From Echinococcus granulosus (Eukaryota > Platyhelminthes > Cestoda > Cyclophyllidea > Taeniidae), in the NCBI RefSeq assembly GCF_000524195.1, contig NW_020170382.1, positions 1,506,957 to 1,570,956 of the forward strand: a stretch of DNA of 64,000 nt, given 5' to 3'. Below, in pieces: positions 63,656-64,000 of the stretch. Each line of letters starts with the position of its first letter. Position 1 is the first letter of the stretch. The position numbers and the translations under genes are program-made. The notes under the pieces are model-generated. The model searched no databases. It was not told the DNA's origin and saw only the letters and a list, made by a program, of their open reading frames with translations.

Positions 63656-64000
63656 TATGCTCTAAATGCGAATAATCTTTTAAAACACGGAGGTGATTTG
63701 TTGTCTTAGCCAGTCCTAGAATTATTTGGCTTAAGTCTACTCTGAACGCCGATCAGGTTGTGTCGTTAAAATTTGTGACAGGTTTCACTGAAATGTGTGT
63801 TGGCATATGTTTGCTGAGCAAGCAAGCCTGAGCATCATGTCTTCTTTCATCTTCAAAGAAGACTTGGGGTGCCATAGTAGCAGACCATAAGTACAATAAG
63901 TTATAGTCAAATACAATTTGCACTTTTTTGTTACAAAACAGTGGTGGACTTTTGCATTTTAGGGCATTTACTTGCAACCAATTTAATCAACAACATCCGA
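63656..64000. other. Downstream flank, no gene recognised
   Basis: T-rich sequence to the window end. A 74-codon minus-strand frame here looks like chance. Confidence 0.5.

Noticed and set aside
1..64000. CRISPR arrays, rRNA genes, tRNA genes, bacterial insertion sequences
   Set aside because: No regularly spaced repeats, no rRNA-like blocks and no convincing tRNA cloverleaf were seen; spliced conserved genes show a nuclear animal genome.

Overview
This is a eukaryotic, almost certainly animal, window, and the gene architecture points to a flatworm, most likely a tapeworm. Six conserved protein-coding genes can be read as spliced exons with GT..AG borders and matching phases. Their introns fall into a very short class (31-39 bp) and a second class (50-83 bp), with long introns beside them, a pattern typical of flatworms. 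Proteins align with human orthologues but are clearly divergent. Two gaps of exactly 100 N and abundant repeats mark it as a draft-assembly scaffold from a repeat-rich genome. The tapeworm assignment is an inference; no rRNA, tRNA or mitochondrial marker was seen.

Layout: 2.5-14.9 kb, TOPBP1 (minus strand; BRCT-repeat replication/ATR checkpoint scaffold, with an apparent one-base frameshift). 15-32.7 kb, a gene-poor stretch with three non-coding LTR elements (TRIM-like), an exact 606-bp inverted repeat between two of them, two assembly gaps (each within a copy of one other repeat) and simple repeats; it is probably upstream sequence or 5' introns of the next gene. 32.8-37.0 kb, an Iroquois-class TALE homeobox gene (plus). 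37.3-38.7 kb, further TRIM fragments. 39.8-42.8 kb, a DDI1/DDI2-type ubiquitin-shuttle aspartic protease (minus). 43.4-46.0 kb, general transcription factor TFIIB (plus), apparently with its start codon split by a 31-bp intron. 46.9-60.7 kb, UPF2 of nonsense-mediated mRNA decay (minus, 22 exons). 61.9-63.5 kb, an FBXO36-like F-box protein (plus).

The genes alternate in direction: TOPBP1/Iroquois, DDI/TFIIB and UPF2/FBXO36 are divergent pairs, the last two separated by only 0.6 and 1.2 kb and probably sharing promoter regions; Iroquois/DDI and TFIIB/UPF2 converge. They do not form a pathway; apart from the Iroquois factor they are housekeeping genes (checkpoint, proteasome shuttle, basal transcription, mRNA quality control, ubiquitin ligase adaptor). 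I found no CRISPR array, bacterial-type operon, rRNA or convincing tRNA. The most unusual items are the converted or duplicated TRIM pair, the split TFIIB start codon and the TOPBP1 frameshift.
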